A DNA stretch of 64,000 nt from positions 5,723 through 69,722 of the forward strand of contig JANQGE010000010.1 in assembly GCA_028277485.1 (NCBI GenBank), read 5' to 3'. How positions within the stretch are numbered: position 1 is the stretch's first letter; every line of letters starts with the position of its first letter. Positions 23,209-32,488 of this stretch are shown in pieces. Below the pieces are notes generated by a model. That model ran no database searches, was not told the DNA's origin, and saw nothing but the letters and a program-made list of their open reading frames with translations. Both the position numbers and the translations under genes were made by a program. Origin of the DNA: Chlorobium sp. (GTDB lineage: Bacteria > Bacteroidota > Chlorobiia > Chlorobiales > Chlorobiaceae).

Positions 23209-24033
23209 GTGGAGCAGAACAGAATTTCACAGTTGATGCGGGAGGACAGAAAGTTCCTCATTGCGTATTATATGCCCGAATTTCCCGTTCCCGGATCGAC
23301 GCTCCCCGTTCTTGAGGCGCTGCAGAAAAGCGGAGCGGATGTCATCGAGCTGGGTATGCCTTATTCCGATCCCATTGGAGACGGTCCTGTGATACAGGAT
23401 GCCGCGCAGGTTGCAATTAAAAACGGCGTTCATATTCCGGGCATTCTTGAAATGGTTAGAAAAGCCAGGGCAGGAAAAGGGTGTAAAAAAATAACCGTTC
23501 CTATTCTGCTGATGGGCTATTGCAGCCCCCTGATGGCCTATGGGGGGGACTGTTTTCTTAACGATGCGTCAGAAGCGGGAGTGGACGGGCTGCTCATTCC
23601 TGATCTCCCCCCTGAAGAAGCAGAGGGTTTTCTTTCCAGGGCCGAAGGTTTTGGGCTTTCTGTCGTCTTTTTCATCTCCCCGGTCACTCCTTCTGAACGC
23701 ATCAGGATGATTGACGGGTTATCCACTGATTTTTCCTACTGTTTTGCGGTCAATGCGACGACAGGGACAGGCAAACTGGCTGGTGCTGAGCATGAGACTG
23801 ACATTGAGGTCTACCTGCGCCGGGTCAGAGATAATACGCAAAAGAAGTACGTTGTCGGTTTTGGCATCAAGGACAAAGAAAGAGTTGAGAAGATGCTGGC
23901 CCTTGCCGATGGTGCGGTTGTCGGTACCGCTTTTCTGCAAGCCATCAGGGACGCGTCAACCCCTCAAGAAGCAGCCGTCATGGCTGCTGGATTCTGGAGG
24001 AAGCTGAGGGGGCCCCAACATACTAATGCTTAA
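23209..24033 (+). CDS. trpA: Tryptophan synthase alpha chain
   Basis: The 274-residue alpha subunit cleaves indole-3-glycerol phosphate to indole and passes it to TrpB. ELGMPYSDPIGDGP holds the catalytic Glu (residue 47) and Asp (58), and the phosphate loop is VVGFGIKDKERV...GAVVGTA. Starts at GTG 23209, just 16 bp after a MITE copy, so its native leader was probably altered. No other trp gene is near; it is followed by a glycosyltransferase gene at 2-bp spacing, so the two may be cotranscribed. Confidence 0.95.
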   Translation: MEQNRISQLMREDRKFLIAYYMPEFPVPGSTLPVLEALQKSGADVIELGMPYSDPIGDGPVIQDAAQVAIKNGVHIPGILEMVRKARAGKGCKKITVPILLMGYCSPLMAYGGDCFLNDASEAGVDGLLIPDLPPEEAEGFLSRAEGFGLSVVFFISPVTPSERIRMIDGLSTDFSYCFAVNATTGTGKLAGAEHETDIEVYLRRVRDNTQKKYVVGFGIKDKERVEKMLALADGAVVGTAFLQAIRDASTPQEAAVMAAGFWRKLRGPQHTNA

Positions 24034-24035
24034 TT

Positions 24036-25064
24036 GTGGACAGTCAAAAACCCTCTGTTGAAGTCATTATTCCGCATTACAGGGGAGTTGCCATGCTGGA
24101 GCGTTGTCTCTGCTCTCTCTCGGGAACCTCCTATGCAGCCATGAGTATCTGTATTGTCGATAACAGCGGTGGGGAGGAAGAGCTTGCCGGACTTGCGGGA
24201 AGATTCGAAAGGTTGAGGGTGGTTTCATTGCTTTCCAATAAAGGCTATGCGGGGGGATGCAACCGCGGTCTTTTTTCTTCCCCGGCAAAGTATGTGGTTT
24301 TTATGAATGATGATACTGCTGTCGATCCGTTATGGCTGGATTACCTCGTCGAAGCCGCCGAAGCTGACGGTACAATTGCGGTTCTTCAACCGAAAATCCT
24401 TTCTTTGCAGGCTGAACGCAAGGGCAAAAAGGTGTTTGATTATGCCGGTGCGGCCGGCGGGTTGATCGACCGTCTGGGCTACCCCTACTGTTATGGCAGA
24501 ACGTTTTTCCGGACGGAAAACGATCACGGCCAGTATGACCACGAGCAGGATATTTTCTGGGCTTCCGGTGTTGCCATGTTTGCCAGGAGGGAGATTGCTG
24601 CAGATCTCGGAGGGTTTGACGAGGATTTTTTCATGCATATGGAAGAAATTGATCTCTGCTGGCGTATTCGGCTCAGGGGTTACCGGGTTTTTTACGTTCC
24701 CGAAGCCGTTGTATACCATGAAGGAGGGGCGTCGCTTGCGGAAAGGTCTCCGGAGAAAAGATATCTGAACCACCGCAACAACATTGCAATGCTCCTGAAG
24801 AACATGAGTGCAGCGACACTTGCATGGGTTTTTCCTGTCAGGCTGCTGCTGGAGTGCGCGGCGGCGGCCCTCTATTTTGCAAAAGGGCCGTACCGGGCAA
24901 GGAGTGCCTTGAGTGTGTTCCGTGCCTTTCGGGACAACATCACACAAATGCGCAGAACCTTCAGTAAACGCAGGGAAGTTCAGGGGTTGCGGGAGGTTTC
25001 TGACATCGTGCTTTTTCACAATGCCCCGGTATCGATACTGTTCAAGCGGAAGATTCCGGCATGA
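24036..25064 (+). CDS. Family 2 glycosyltransferase
   Basis: A 342-residue GT2-type enzyme. The N-terminal GT-A domain has VEVIIPHYRGVAMLERCLCS, IVDNSGG, the metal-binding VVFMNDDTAVDP and FWASGVAMFARREI, and the GGFDEDFFMHMEEIDLCWRI acceptor/base region. The C-terminal ~80 residues include a hydrophobic segment (VFPVRLLLECAAAALYF) that may anchor it to the membrane. Likely transfers sugars to cell-surface rhamnan or polysaccharide; the substrate is unknown. GTG start 2 bp after trpA suggests coupling. Confidence 0.85.
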   Translation: MDSQKPSVEVIIPHYRGVAMLERCLCSLSGTSYAAMSICIVDNSGGEEELAGLAGRFERLRVVSLLSNKGYAGGCNRGLFSSPAKYVVFMNDDTAVDPLWLDYLVEAAEADGTIAVLQPKILSLQAERKGKKVFDYAGAAGGLIDRLGYPYCYGRTFFRTENDHGQYDHEQDIFWASGVAMFARREIAADLGGFDEDFFMHMEEIDLCWRIRLRGYRVFYVPEAVVYHEGGASLAERSPEKRYLNHRNNIAMLLKNMSAATLAWVFPVRLLLECAAAALYFAKGPYRARSALSVFRAFRDNITQMRRTFSKRREVQGLREVSDIVLFHNAPVSILFKRKIPA

Positions 25065-25104
25065 GGTGTGGTCAGGGTTTGGGCGGATGAGCTTGGCGGT
25101 GTTT

Positions 25105-25743
25105 CTATGCTTCCTTTTTTTCTTTTTCGGAATTTGATGCCGCTTCGGATTCGGAAAGTTTCTTAATGGTTTTCAGCAGCTGGCGCAGGTCTCTTTTCTG
25201 TACAGCGTCGATGATGAAGCCGGGCGCGGAAAAATCAGGTTTTATTTTTGCAAACCATGAAAGAAATGTTCCGTTTTCCTCTTCGTAAGGTGTAAGGTCC
25301 CATTTGCCGCTGAAAGTTTCGAAATCCCCGCTGACGAGGTTGAAAGAGAGTGTGTTGGGAAAGGTTTCGGTAATAGCCATTCTGGTGCTGAACTTGATTT
25401 TGATGAACAATACACCGGTTTTACTTGTTTGATCGATGATCTTGACATTGCCGTTTTCCTCTACGACACGGCTTTCCTTTACCTTGGGCATCGTATTGGC
25501 GAGATTGTTGTAGTTGGTTATGACGGCCCATATTGTTTCTGGGGCTGAGTGAATGTAAATGGCGCCCGATACGTCAATGCTGTCATCATCGTTTCTGTGA
25601 AGAGCTATAACGGTTTCACCATCGAGAAGCCTGGACTGTTCCGCCGATAATGGCTGCCGGGAAGGCCCGGCGGAAGATGGTACTGCAGCAATGAACAGGA
25701 GGAGAAAAGTGGCAAACAATGCCGGGGTTATACCTTTTTTCAT
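25105..25743 (-). CDS. Exported SRPBCC/START-like protein
   Basis: The 212-residue protein has a signal peptide (MKKGITPALFATFLLLFIAA, cleavage after SSAG) and an SRPBCC lipid-binding-like domain: SGAIYIHSAPETIWAVITNY, NLANTMPKVKESRVVEENG, and beta-strands to FSGKWDLTPYEEENGTFLSW. It ends in a charged tail. The start at ATG 25743 is chosen because the signal peptide begins there; the open frame upstream adds an unlikely 17 residues. It is a tandem paralogue of the next gene. The family binds hydrophobic ligands; the ligand here is unknown. Confidence 0.7.
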   Translation of the reverse strand: MKKGITPALFATFLLLFIAAVPSSAGPSRQPLSAEQSRLLDGETVIALHRNDDDSIDVSGAIYIHSAPETIWAVITNYNNLANTMPKVKESRVVEENGNVKIIDQTSKTGVLFIKIKFSTRMAITETFPNTLSFNLVSGDFETFSGKWDLTPYEEENGTFLSWFAKIKPDFSAPGFIIDAVQKRDLRQLLKTIKKLSESEAASNSEKEKKEA

Positions 25744-25765
25744 ATGATAGGCTCTTGTTGGTGTT

Positions 25766-26332
25766 TCAGCGGTCAAGTGCGGCGGCTTCCGCATGCTGTT
25801 TATGAGCGCTCAGGATTCCCGGCAAATCCTGCCGCTGCACGAAACTTACCAGGATCGGCGGGGCAAAAAACAGCGGCTTTATTTCGGCATTGTAGTACAG
25901 GAAGGTTCCCTGTTGCTCGTGGTGCGTTTCGAGCAGCCACTCTCCATGATAGACATGGAAATCCCCGCTGATCTGCTCAAACGAGATCCGCTGAAGGTAT
26001 TCCTCGTTAATCTTCAGCCGGAAATTCACGGTTTTTTCGAAGATCAGGATACCTGTTCTGCCGGTTTGGTCAATGATTATTTCACCGTTTTTCTGTTCGA
26101 TCAACCGGCTTGCGATGACCTTGGGAAGTGTTTTGCTGAGATTGTCATAATCCGTCAGTGTTTTCCATACCTCTTCAAGCGAGGCTTTAATAAATATTCC
26201 ACTTGATACACCTATAACATCATTGTCGAGGTAGGAAAGATCGATAAGAATTTCACCGTTAAGCAGCCGGTTGTGTTCATGCATGCGGCAATGTATATGG
26301 AAATTGACAAAAATCTCCATAGTAATGTACAC
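25766..26332 (-). CDS. SRPBCC/START-like protein (paralogue)
   Basis: Upstream tandem copy of the SRPBCC gene at 25105, sharing the pattern SSGIFIKASLEEVWKTLTDY, NLSKTLPKVIASRLIEQ and IIDQTGRTGILIF. It lacks a clear signal peptide, so it is probably cytoplasmic, in contrast to its exported sister. The GTG at 26332 or ATG 26320 (MEIFVNF) could be the start. The pair likely arose by duplication; retention of one exported and one internal copy suggests divided roles in lipid or pigment handling. Confidence 0.65.
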   Translation of the reverse strand: MYITMEIFVNFHIHCRMHEHNRLLNGEILIDLSYLDNDVIGVSSGIFIKASLEEVWKTLTDYDNLSKTLPKVIASRLIEQKNGEIIIDQTGRTGILIFEKTVNFRLKINEEYLQRISFEQISGDFHVYHGEWLLETHHEQQGTFLYYNAEIKPLFFAPPILVSFVQRQDLPGILSAHKQHAEAAALDR

Positions 26333-26504
26333 TCAGGATATAAACTCTGCAATCCTGTAAGGCAAGCCAACGTCCCTCGTCACGTGTTTCTCGTTATTCG
26401 TATCCCGTCACTGCTCGCCGGCACCCCGCCCGCCTGGAATGGATAGCCGGGTATTTTTCCCGATTGTGAATGCGGTTACCACTTTGCTGAAGAGGATCGG
26501 GAGG

Positions 26505-27953
26505 TCAGTCTGTGCAGCGAATGACGATTCCTTCATGCGGGAAAAGCCTGATACTTATGCCTTTTTCGTGCTGGCATGTTTCAGCAAGAGTTTGTTTCTG
26601 CTGTGTGCTGAAAATTGTGTACTCTTTTTTTTCAAGCTGTTCCAACTGCTGGTGTTTGATATTGACTTCGACCCCCGTGGAGCTGAAGTTAGCCACAATG
26701 AATGCGGATTTTCCTTCAAGGTATCGTCGATACCCTATGCAGCCTGACGTTTCGTGCACATTGAGGTTCAGGATTTCGATTTTTCCTTTTGTAAAAATGT
26801 CCGTATTGGTAAGATCGAAAAGCCTTTGATAGAACTTCGGCAATTCTTCATTGAATGGCTCATTTGCCTGACGCAGCAGCTGTACGGGAAGGCGGAGCTT
26901 GAATCCTTCCAGTTGTCCCTGGTGAATAAGGTGCATGCCTGGTGAAGTCAGCAGGATTAACGCTCCGGCGAGATGGTTGGGGCCGAGCTTTTTGGCGGCA
27001 CGTGGTTCATCGTGGTTTTCCAGAAAGCGGCAAAGACGCGACTGGTAATTCCATTCGGCTTTCAGGTGCTCTCTGAGTCCGGTGATGTTTACCGGATGTG
27101 AGGTGATATGGTCGTAGAAAGGTTTGTCGTAAGTGTAATCGAAACCATGTTGCTGCAGCTCCCACTCCTTGTTCCAGTAGGATTCGGCAAGAAAAAGAAA
27201 ATCAGGGTTCCGGGATTTTACGGTTCCGATTGCCTTTGGCCAGAATTCATCCGGCATGGGACCGCTGAGTGGAGACCATATGGTGTCAAAAACCGATTTC
27301 AGCACCAACATGGCTACATCGCAGCGGACGGCATCACATCTTTCACTGACCGAAAGCAGGTTTTCTATCATGAGCTCATGGGTGGTCGGGTTCGCATAGT
27401 TCAACTGCAATGTATCCGTCCAAGCCGGAAAGTACGGATCTTTGCCGTGGGCAAGGTAATGATCGTGTTTGTATTCGAAACATGAGTTGGGGTCGAGGTA
27501 GTGCTCTTCGTCCGATACGGCGACAAAGTATTCCGGATGCTGGGGTAGCCATTTGTTGTCGAGTGCCAGGTGATTGGGCACAAAATCCAGCATGAGCCCG
27601 ATTCCTGATTTGCCGAGTCTTTCGCGGAATGCGTCAAGCTCCTCTTCTTCACCAAGGCAAGGGTTGAGGCTGTATTCCGGGATAGCGTAAGGAGATGCAG
27701 CAATGTCTTCAGGTTCAAGGTTCTCAAGCTGTTCGAGAAAAACTGTTCGTAAACACTGGTGCGAGCGGGCCGTTGCCTGACTGTAGAGGCTTGGTTTCCA
27801 TACGCCCATGAGCCAGACGACATCAAGGCCGCATTTTTTGAGAAAGTCGAACTCTTTTTCCGGAATCGTGCCCAGCGTGAGGGGTTTCTGGTAAACGTTG
27901 GAAAGCTGATGGAGCCAGATCCTTGTATTTATTTCGTAAACGAGAGGGAACAT
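26505..27953 (-). CDS. GH13 alpha-amylase-family glycosidase/transferase
   Basis: A 482-residue GH13 protein. The (beta/alpha)8 barrel motifs are seen: MLDFVPNHLA (region I), AVRCDVAML (nucleophile Asp), FLFLAESYW (acid/base Glu) and FLENHDEPR (region IV Asp). A C-terminal beta domain follows. No signal peptide, so it acts on cytoplasmic glycan, probably glycogen-related oligosaccharides; the exact specificity (hydrolase or transglycosylase) is not readable. ATG 27953 with TGAGG upstream is preferred over a GTG at 27989 that abuts a MITE copy. Confidence 0.8.
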   Translation of the reverse strand: MFPLVYEINTRIWLHQLSNVYQKPLTLGTIPEKEFDFLKKCGLDVVWLMGVWKPSLYSQATARSHQCLRTVFLEQLENLEPEDIAASPYAIPEYSLNPCLGEEEELDAFRERLGKSGIGLMLDFVPNHLALDNKWLPQHPEYFVAVSDEEHYLDPNSCFEYKHDHYLAHGKDPYFPAWTDTLQLNYANPTTHELMIENLLSVSERCDAVRCDVAMLVLKSVFDTIWSPLSGPMPDEFWPKAIGTVKSRNPDFLFLAESYWNKEWELQQHGFDYTYDKPFYDHITSHPVNITGLREHLKAEWNYQSRLCRFLENHDEPRAAKKLGPNHLAGALILLTSPGMHLIHQGQLEGFKLRLPVQLLRQANEPFNEELPKFYQRLFDLTNTDIFTKGKIEILNLNVHETSGCIGYRRYLEGKSAFIVANFSSTGVEVNIKHQQLEQLEKKEYTIFSTQQKQTLAETCQHEKGISIRLFPHEGIVIRCTD

Positions 27954-27993
27954 TGCCTCAATCTTGATGTTGTGTTGAGTCGGCCTCAATGTA

Positions 27994-28064
27994 GGGCATC
28001 TCTATTTATTCCGCAATTCAATTGCTTCGTTGATCGGATAGAAAGGGGTTAAATAAAGGTGCCC
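27994..28064 (+). mobile_element. MITE-like element copy 3 (71 bp, short form), TSD TGTA
   Basis: GGGCATCTCTATTTATT...AAATAAAGGTGCCC with TGTA flanks (27990-27993, 28065-28068). It is the shortest intact copy and lies 41 bp upstream of the GH13 gene's start. Confidence 0.8.
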
Positions 28065-28068
28065 TGTA

Positions 28069-28554
28069 TTGTCGGGCATTGTTTGGCAAGCCTCAACATC
28101 GTTTCGAAAGCAGATTGATGATTCCTTCGAACTTTCATATTCTTCCGAATTTTTCGTTATTCGTTTGCACAGTACGAGTTGATTTCGGGTTCTAATATAG
28201 CAGGATGAAACGCAAAATCTACAATTCAGGATTGAATAGAAAAACAAATGTGTTAAAAGACTGTAACAATAGACGGTGCCCTAAAGGAATCCCGATCTCC
28301 TAAAGAGAGAAAATCGGAGTTCGCCGTCGCTATCGGTATCGGGAATAGAAGAGTATTGCTATGACAGCTCGTTAGCTAAATAGCAACGCCAGTTACAATT
28401 GCCAATTTCTCCCCAACTGGTCACTTGTCTCTCGTCACTACTCTTTTGCCAACTGCAAACTGAAGACTGCCTACCGGTTCCCTCTGATTACTTCTCTAAA
28501 AAGTCGGGACTCATGACAATGTACAAGGGTACTCAAGAAACATGGGAGCATATT
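28069..28554. other. 486-bp intergenic stretch
   Basis: No convincing gene. AT-rich to 28250, then short inverted repeats around 28290-28350 and a TCGTCACT motif near 28433 shared with other gaps. The frame leading into the pterin dehydratase is open from 28399, but only the part from 28555 looks protein-like. Confidence 0.4.
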
Positions 28555-28851
28555 ATGGAAAAGCTGAGTGAGAAGGTTATCAGGGAGAAAATCAGGAAGC
28601 TTGCCGGATGGGAAGTGAATGCGGTTGATGGCGAAGCGTGTCTCCGAAGAGTCTTCATATTCAAAGACTTTATTGCTGCAATGGTATTCAGTGTGAAAGT
28701 AGGAATGGTTGCGGAAAAAGCCGATCATCATCCGGCAATACTTACTGAATGGGGTAAGGTAACGGTTTCCTGGTGGAGTCACTCTCTCGGCGGGTTGAGT
28801 GAAAAGGATTTTGAAATGGCTGAAAAAACGTCCGCTCTGTATGAATCCTGA
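28555..28851 (+). CDS. phhB: 4a-hydroxytetrahydrobiopterin dehydratase (PCD/DCoH-like)
   Basis: A 98-residue protein that dehydrates pterin-4a-carbinolamine. The family signature is clear: EKADHHPAILTEWGKVTVSW (with DHHP catalytic His residues), WSHSLGGLSEKDFEMAEK. ATG 28555 has GGGAG 5-7 nt upstream; an alternative ATG 28513 would add 14 residues. No aromatic hydroxylase gene is in the window; in many bacteria PCD-like proteins have a molybdopterin- or folate-related role instead. Convergent to hisF. Confidence 0.85.
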   Translation: MEKLSEKVIREKIRKLAGWEVNAVDGEACLRRVFIFKDFIAAMVFSVKVGMVAEKADHHPAILTEWGKVTVSWWSHSLGGLSEKDFEMAEKTSALYES

Positions 28852-28927
28852 GCACAGCGACGGTGTGTATCAAGTCTCCATAATCGTGGGGTGCCCTGTA
28901 TTATTTGCAATTGCTTGGCTTGTTCTG

Positions 28928-29683
<756 letters not shown>

Positions 29684-30142
29684 CTATTGCACGAGAAATT
29701 CGGTTTAGTAAATGATAAATAACTCATCTTTTGCTTTGAATTATCGGCCGCAATTACCCAAACGACACATGGTCAGCTTAGGAATAAACCAATTATTTGA
29801 CAATCTGCAACAACTAATACATAGATGTTTCTGAAAATTCTCATTTTTAAAGCTGGCTGAATTAAGGGTACCTCTATACATTGTCGTGAGCGACATGAGT
29901 ACGAGGCGGACAGAGCACAGAAACCGGAGTATGCACAGAGTACATGAGGATTTCGAGCACTGGCCAGCGAAGTAATCAGGGTGCGCAATATTAATAGAGG
30001 TGCCTTTAAGCGATTATTCGGGCATCCCGGTAGCAATAACGATTGGTAACAAGTGACAATTTGAGGTTCAGCGTTGGCGCTACTATGAAAATTATATTTA
30101 TATTAACAGCCATCAAACCGAGAAGATAAGGAGGATAAGACT
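29684..30142. other. 459-bp intergenic stretch containing MITE copy 4
   Basis: Apart from the element at 29866-30005 the stretch is AT-rich and shows no gene. It includes the probable hisF leader on the left and, on the right, AAGGAGG before the gene at 30143. A GCGATTATTCGGGCAT motif near 30011 recurs loosely at 39174 and 52044. Confidence 0.4.
29866..30005 (-). mobile_element. MITE-like element copy 4 (140 bp, long form), TSD TTAA
   Basis: GGGTACCTCTATACATT...AATATTAATAGAGGTGCCT, flanked by TTAA on both sides (29862-29865, 30006-30009). Carries the extra internal block with TACATGAGGATTTCGAGCAC that defines the long form. Confidence 0.85.
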
Positions 30143-30475
30143 ATGAAATTTCCGGTATGCGATTTTGCCGATGCCAATGAGGGGTTTTACTCACAATGTG
30201 CCAGTTGTCCGATTGATGCATCGACAGCGGGCTGTGCTCTCACAGAGCTTGAAGACGGAACCTACGAGTTTGTCGGAAATACGCCTCACGGCGGTGTAAG
30301 AGCGGTGTTTCTTTTCAAGAACGATGCGGGGGAACAGGTCAAGAAGCCGGAGGCGGTTCATGTTGAGATCCATGAACTTGACGAACACGGACATCTGGTG
30401 ACTATTCTCTATGGCATCGTTGATCCTGAAGGCATGATTTATCTCAAAAGATCCCGTGATGATGCGGCATCGTAA
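30143..30475 (+). CDS. Conserved-type hypothetical protein with Cys cluster (110 aa)
   Basis: Starts at ATG 30143 with an ideal AAGGAGG Shine-Dalgarno. The N-terminus MKFPVCDFADANEGFYSQCA and CPIDASTAGCALTEL carry Cys6, Cys19, Cys22 and Cys31, enough for a metal or Fe-S site. A beta-rich remainder includes YEFVGNTPHGGVRAVFLF and MIYLKRSRDD. It immediately precedes the ferredoxin-NADP reductase and may be cotranscribed. I do not recognise the family, though a redox-partner or metal-binding role would fit the context. Confidence 0.65.
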   Translation: MKFPVCDFADANEGFYSQCASCPIDASTAGCALTELEDGTYEFVGNTPHGGVRAVFLFKNDAGEQVKKPEAVHVEIHELDEHGHLVTILYGIVDPEGMIYLKRSRDDAAS

Positions 30476-30512
30476 CGATAACAGTACAGTAAAAGACATT
30501 TCATATATAGCA

Positions 30513-31562
30513 ATGACAGAAAGTGGAGGAGAAGTTATTTTCGAAAAGGGCGCAATATGTGATCTTACAATTATCGGCGGCGGACCTACAGGTATTTTTG
30601 CTGCCTTTCAGTGTGGTATGAACAATATTTCCTGCCGTATTATAGAGAGTATGCCGCAGCTTGGCGGTCAGCTTACTGCACTGTATCCGGAAAAGCATAT
30701 CTACGATGTGGCGGCGTTTCCTGAGGTTCAGGCATCGGAGCTTGTGCAGAGCCTTTGGAAACAGGCTGAACGTTACAGCCCTGAAGTGGTACTTGGCGAA
30801 CAGGTCAGTAAGTACAGGAAGCTCGATGAAGGTTCTTTCGAAGTTGAAACCGGGAGCGGCAGGACCTTTGTATCGCGTGCGGTGCTCGTGGCCGCAGGGT
30901 TGGGGGCTTTTTCCCCGAGAAAACTTCCCCAGCTTGGTGATATCAGCCAGCTCGAAGGACATTCGGTTCTGTATTCCGTGCAGAGTATGCAGGAGCTGGC
31001 GGGTAAGAAAGTGTTGATTGTCGGCGGAGGCGATTCGGCGCTTGACTGGGCAATGATGCTCCAACCGGATGCGGAGCATGTCACAGTTACGCATCGTTCA
31101 CCTGATTTCAGGGCGCACGGGAAAACCAGGCAGGAAATATTTAGGGCTGCCGAGCAAGGTTTGCTGGATGTGCACCTGAATACCGAGGTGGTGAGTATTG
31201 ATCATGAAGGTCCGGTGCTGCGCGGTGCGCATCTTCGTTCGAAAAGCGGAAAAGAAACAGCTCTGAAGGTGGATTACATGCTGGTGCTGATCGGTTTTAA
31301 ATCGAACCTCGGACCGCTTTCGGAATGGGGACTTGATCTCGACGATAATGCCATCGTTGTGGACAGCCACATGAAAACGGAGGTTGACGGTCTGTACGCG
31401 GCAGGGGATATCGCATCCTATCCCGGGAAGCTCAGGATAATCCAGACCGGGTTGAGTGATGCGACAGTGGCGGTGCGTCATAGCCTGACCTATATCAGGC
31501 CTGGAGAGAAAGTCAAGCAGCAGTTCAGCAGTATTAAAATGGCCAAGGAGAAGAACAGATGA
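30513..31562 (+). CDS. Ferredoxin-NADP reductase (thioredoxin-reductase-like, Chlorobium type)
   Basis: A ~349-residue FAD enzyme that passes electrons from photosynthetic ferredoxin to NADP. The FAD-binding motif is LTIIGGGPTGIFAAFQCGMN, with QLGGQLTALYPEKHIYDVAA; the NADPH-binding GGGDSALDWAMML lies in the middle and VDGLYAAGDIASYPGK near the end. There is no redox-active CxxC, which distinguishes it from thioredoxin reductase. It closely matches the green sulfur bacterial FNR pattern I know. ATG 30513 is chosen; the frame opens at 30456 inside the previous gene. Overlaps menA by 4 bases. Confidence 0.9.
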   Translation: MTESGGEVIFEKGAICDLTIIGGGPTGIFAAFQCGMNNISCRIIESMPQLGGQLTALYPEKHIYDVAAFPEVQASELVQSLWKQAERYSPEVVLGEQVSKYRKLDEGSFEVETGSGRTFVSRAVLVAAGLGAFSPRKLPQLGDISQLEGHSVLYSVQSMQELAGKKVLIVGGGDSALDWAMMLQPDAEHVTVTHRSPDFRAHGKTRQEIFRAAEQGLLDVHLNTEVVSIDHEGPVLRGAHLRSKSGKETALKVDYMLVLIGFKSNLGPLSEWGLDLDDNAIVVDSHMKTEVDGLYAAGDIASYPGKLRIIQTGLSDATVAVRHSLTYIRPGEKVKQQFSSIKMAKEKNR

Positions 31563-32482
31563 CGGCCGGCTCCGCAAAGCCTGCCGAAAGACTTTCACGC
31601 ATGGATGCATGGATGATGGCGATAAGGCCAAAAACGCTTCCTGCCGGTGCTGTTCCTGTTGTTGTCGGCACGGCGCTTGCCGCCGCCGATGGTAAGCTGC
31701 GCCCTGTAGCGGCTGTTGTCGCCCTTTTATGTGCGCTTGGAATTCAGGTTGCAACAAACTTTATCAATGAAATTTATGATTTCCGGAAAGGTGCCGATAC
31801 AGCGGAGCGTCTTGGCCCCACACGTACTGTTGCCGCAGGTTTGATCACGGAAAAAGCCATGATGGTGGTTTCGGTTATGCTACTGCTTGTTGTTTTTCTG
31901 CTGGGGCTCTACCTGGTATACCTCGCAGGTTGGCCGATCCTGTTCATCGGGCTGCTTTCGATGTTTTGTGCATGGGCCTATACCGGCGGACCTTATCCGA
32001 TTGCTTATTCAGGGCTGGGTGATTTGTTCGTGTTTGTTTTTTTCGGGCTTGTTGCTGTCGGCGGTACTTACTATGTGCAGGCCTTGGACATTACGTTTCC
32101 CGTGTTGACGGCAGCGGCAGCGCCGGGGATTTTTTCCGTAAACATTCTGCTTGTCAACAATATCCGTGATATCGACACCGATCGGAAAGTGGGGAAGATG
32201 ACCCTTCCGGCAAGGATAGGAGGAAAGAACGCCCGCTGGTTGTATCTCGGGCTGACAGTTGTGGCTTACTTCGTACCGGTCTGGGTGTGGATGGCCGGCT
32301 ATTCACTATGGGGAATGTTGGCATGGCTTTCCATGCCGCTTGCGATCGGTCAGATCAGGAAACTGTTTACAAATGACGGCCGTGAACTGAACGCGGTGCT
32401 TTCCGGTACCGGAAAGGTGATGACACTGCACGGTGTGTTGTTTTCCGCAGGATTATCGTTCCCGAAAATTATATCCCTGTAA
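31559..32482 (+). CDS. menA: 1,4-dihydroxy-2-naphthoate polyprenyltransferase MenA
   Basis: A 307-residue UbiA-family membrane protein that prenylates dihydroxynaphthoate in menaquinone (and chlorobiumquinone) synthesis. MAIRPKTLPAGAVPVVVGTA opens it; the Asp-rich motifs NFINEIYDFRKGADTAERLGP and NNIRDIDTDRKVGK (stated in parts) bind the prenyl diphosphate via Mg. About eight hydrophobic helices. ATGA overlap with the reductase gene suggests coupled translation and a shared electron-transport operon. Confidence 0.92.
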   Translation: MTAGSAKPAERLSRMDAWMMAIRPKTLPAGAVPVVVGTALAAADGKLRPVAAVVALLCALGIQVATNFINEIYDFRKGADTAERLGPTRTVAAGLITEKAMMVVSVMLLLVVFLLGLYLVYLAGWPILFIGLLSMFCAWAYTGGPYPIAYSGLGDLFVFVFFGLVAVGGTYYVQALDITFPVLTAAAAPGIFSVNILLVNNIRDIDTDRKVGKMTLPARIGGKNARWLYLGLTVVAYFVPVWVWMAGYSLWGMLAWLSMPLAIGQIRKLFTNDGRELNAVLSGTGKVMTLHGVLFSAGLSFPKIISL

Positions 32483-32488
32483 GCTCTT

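Noticed and set aside
28002..28247. An 81-codon leftward ORF next to the GH13 gene
   Set aside because: Its C-terminal third is MITE sequence and the remainder has no protein character.
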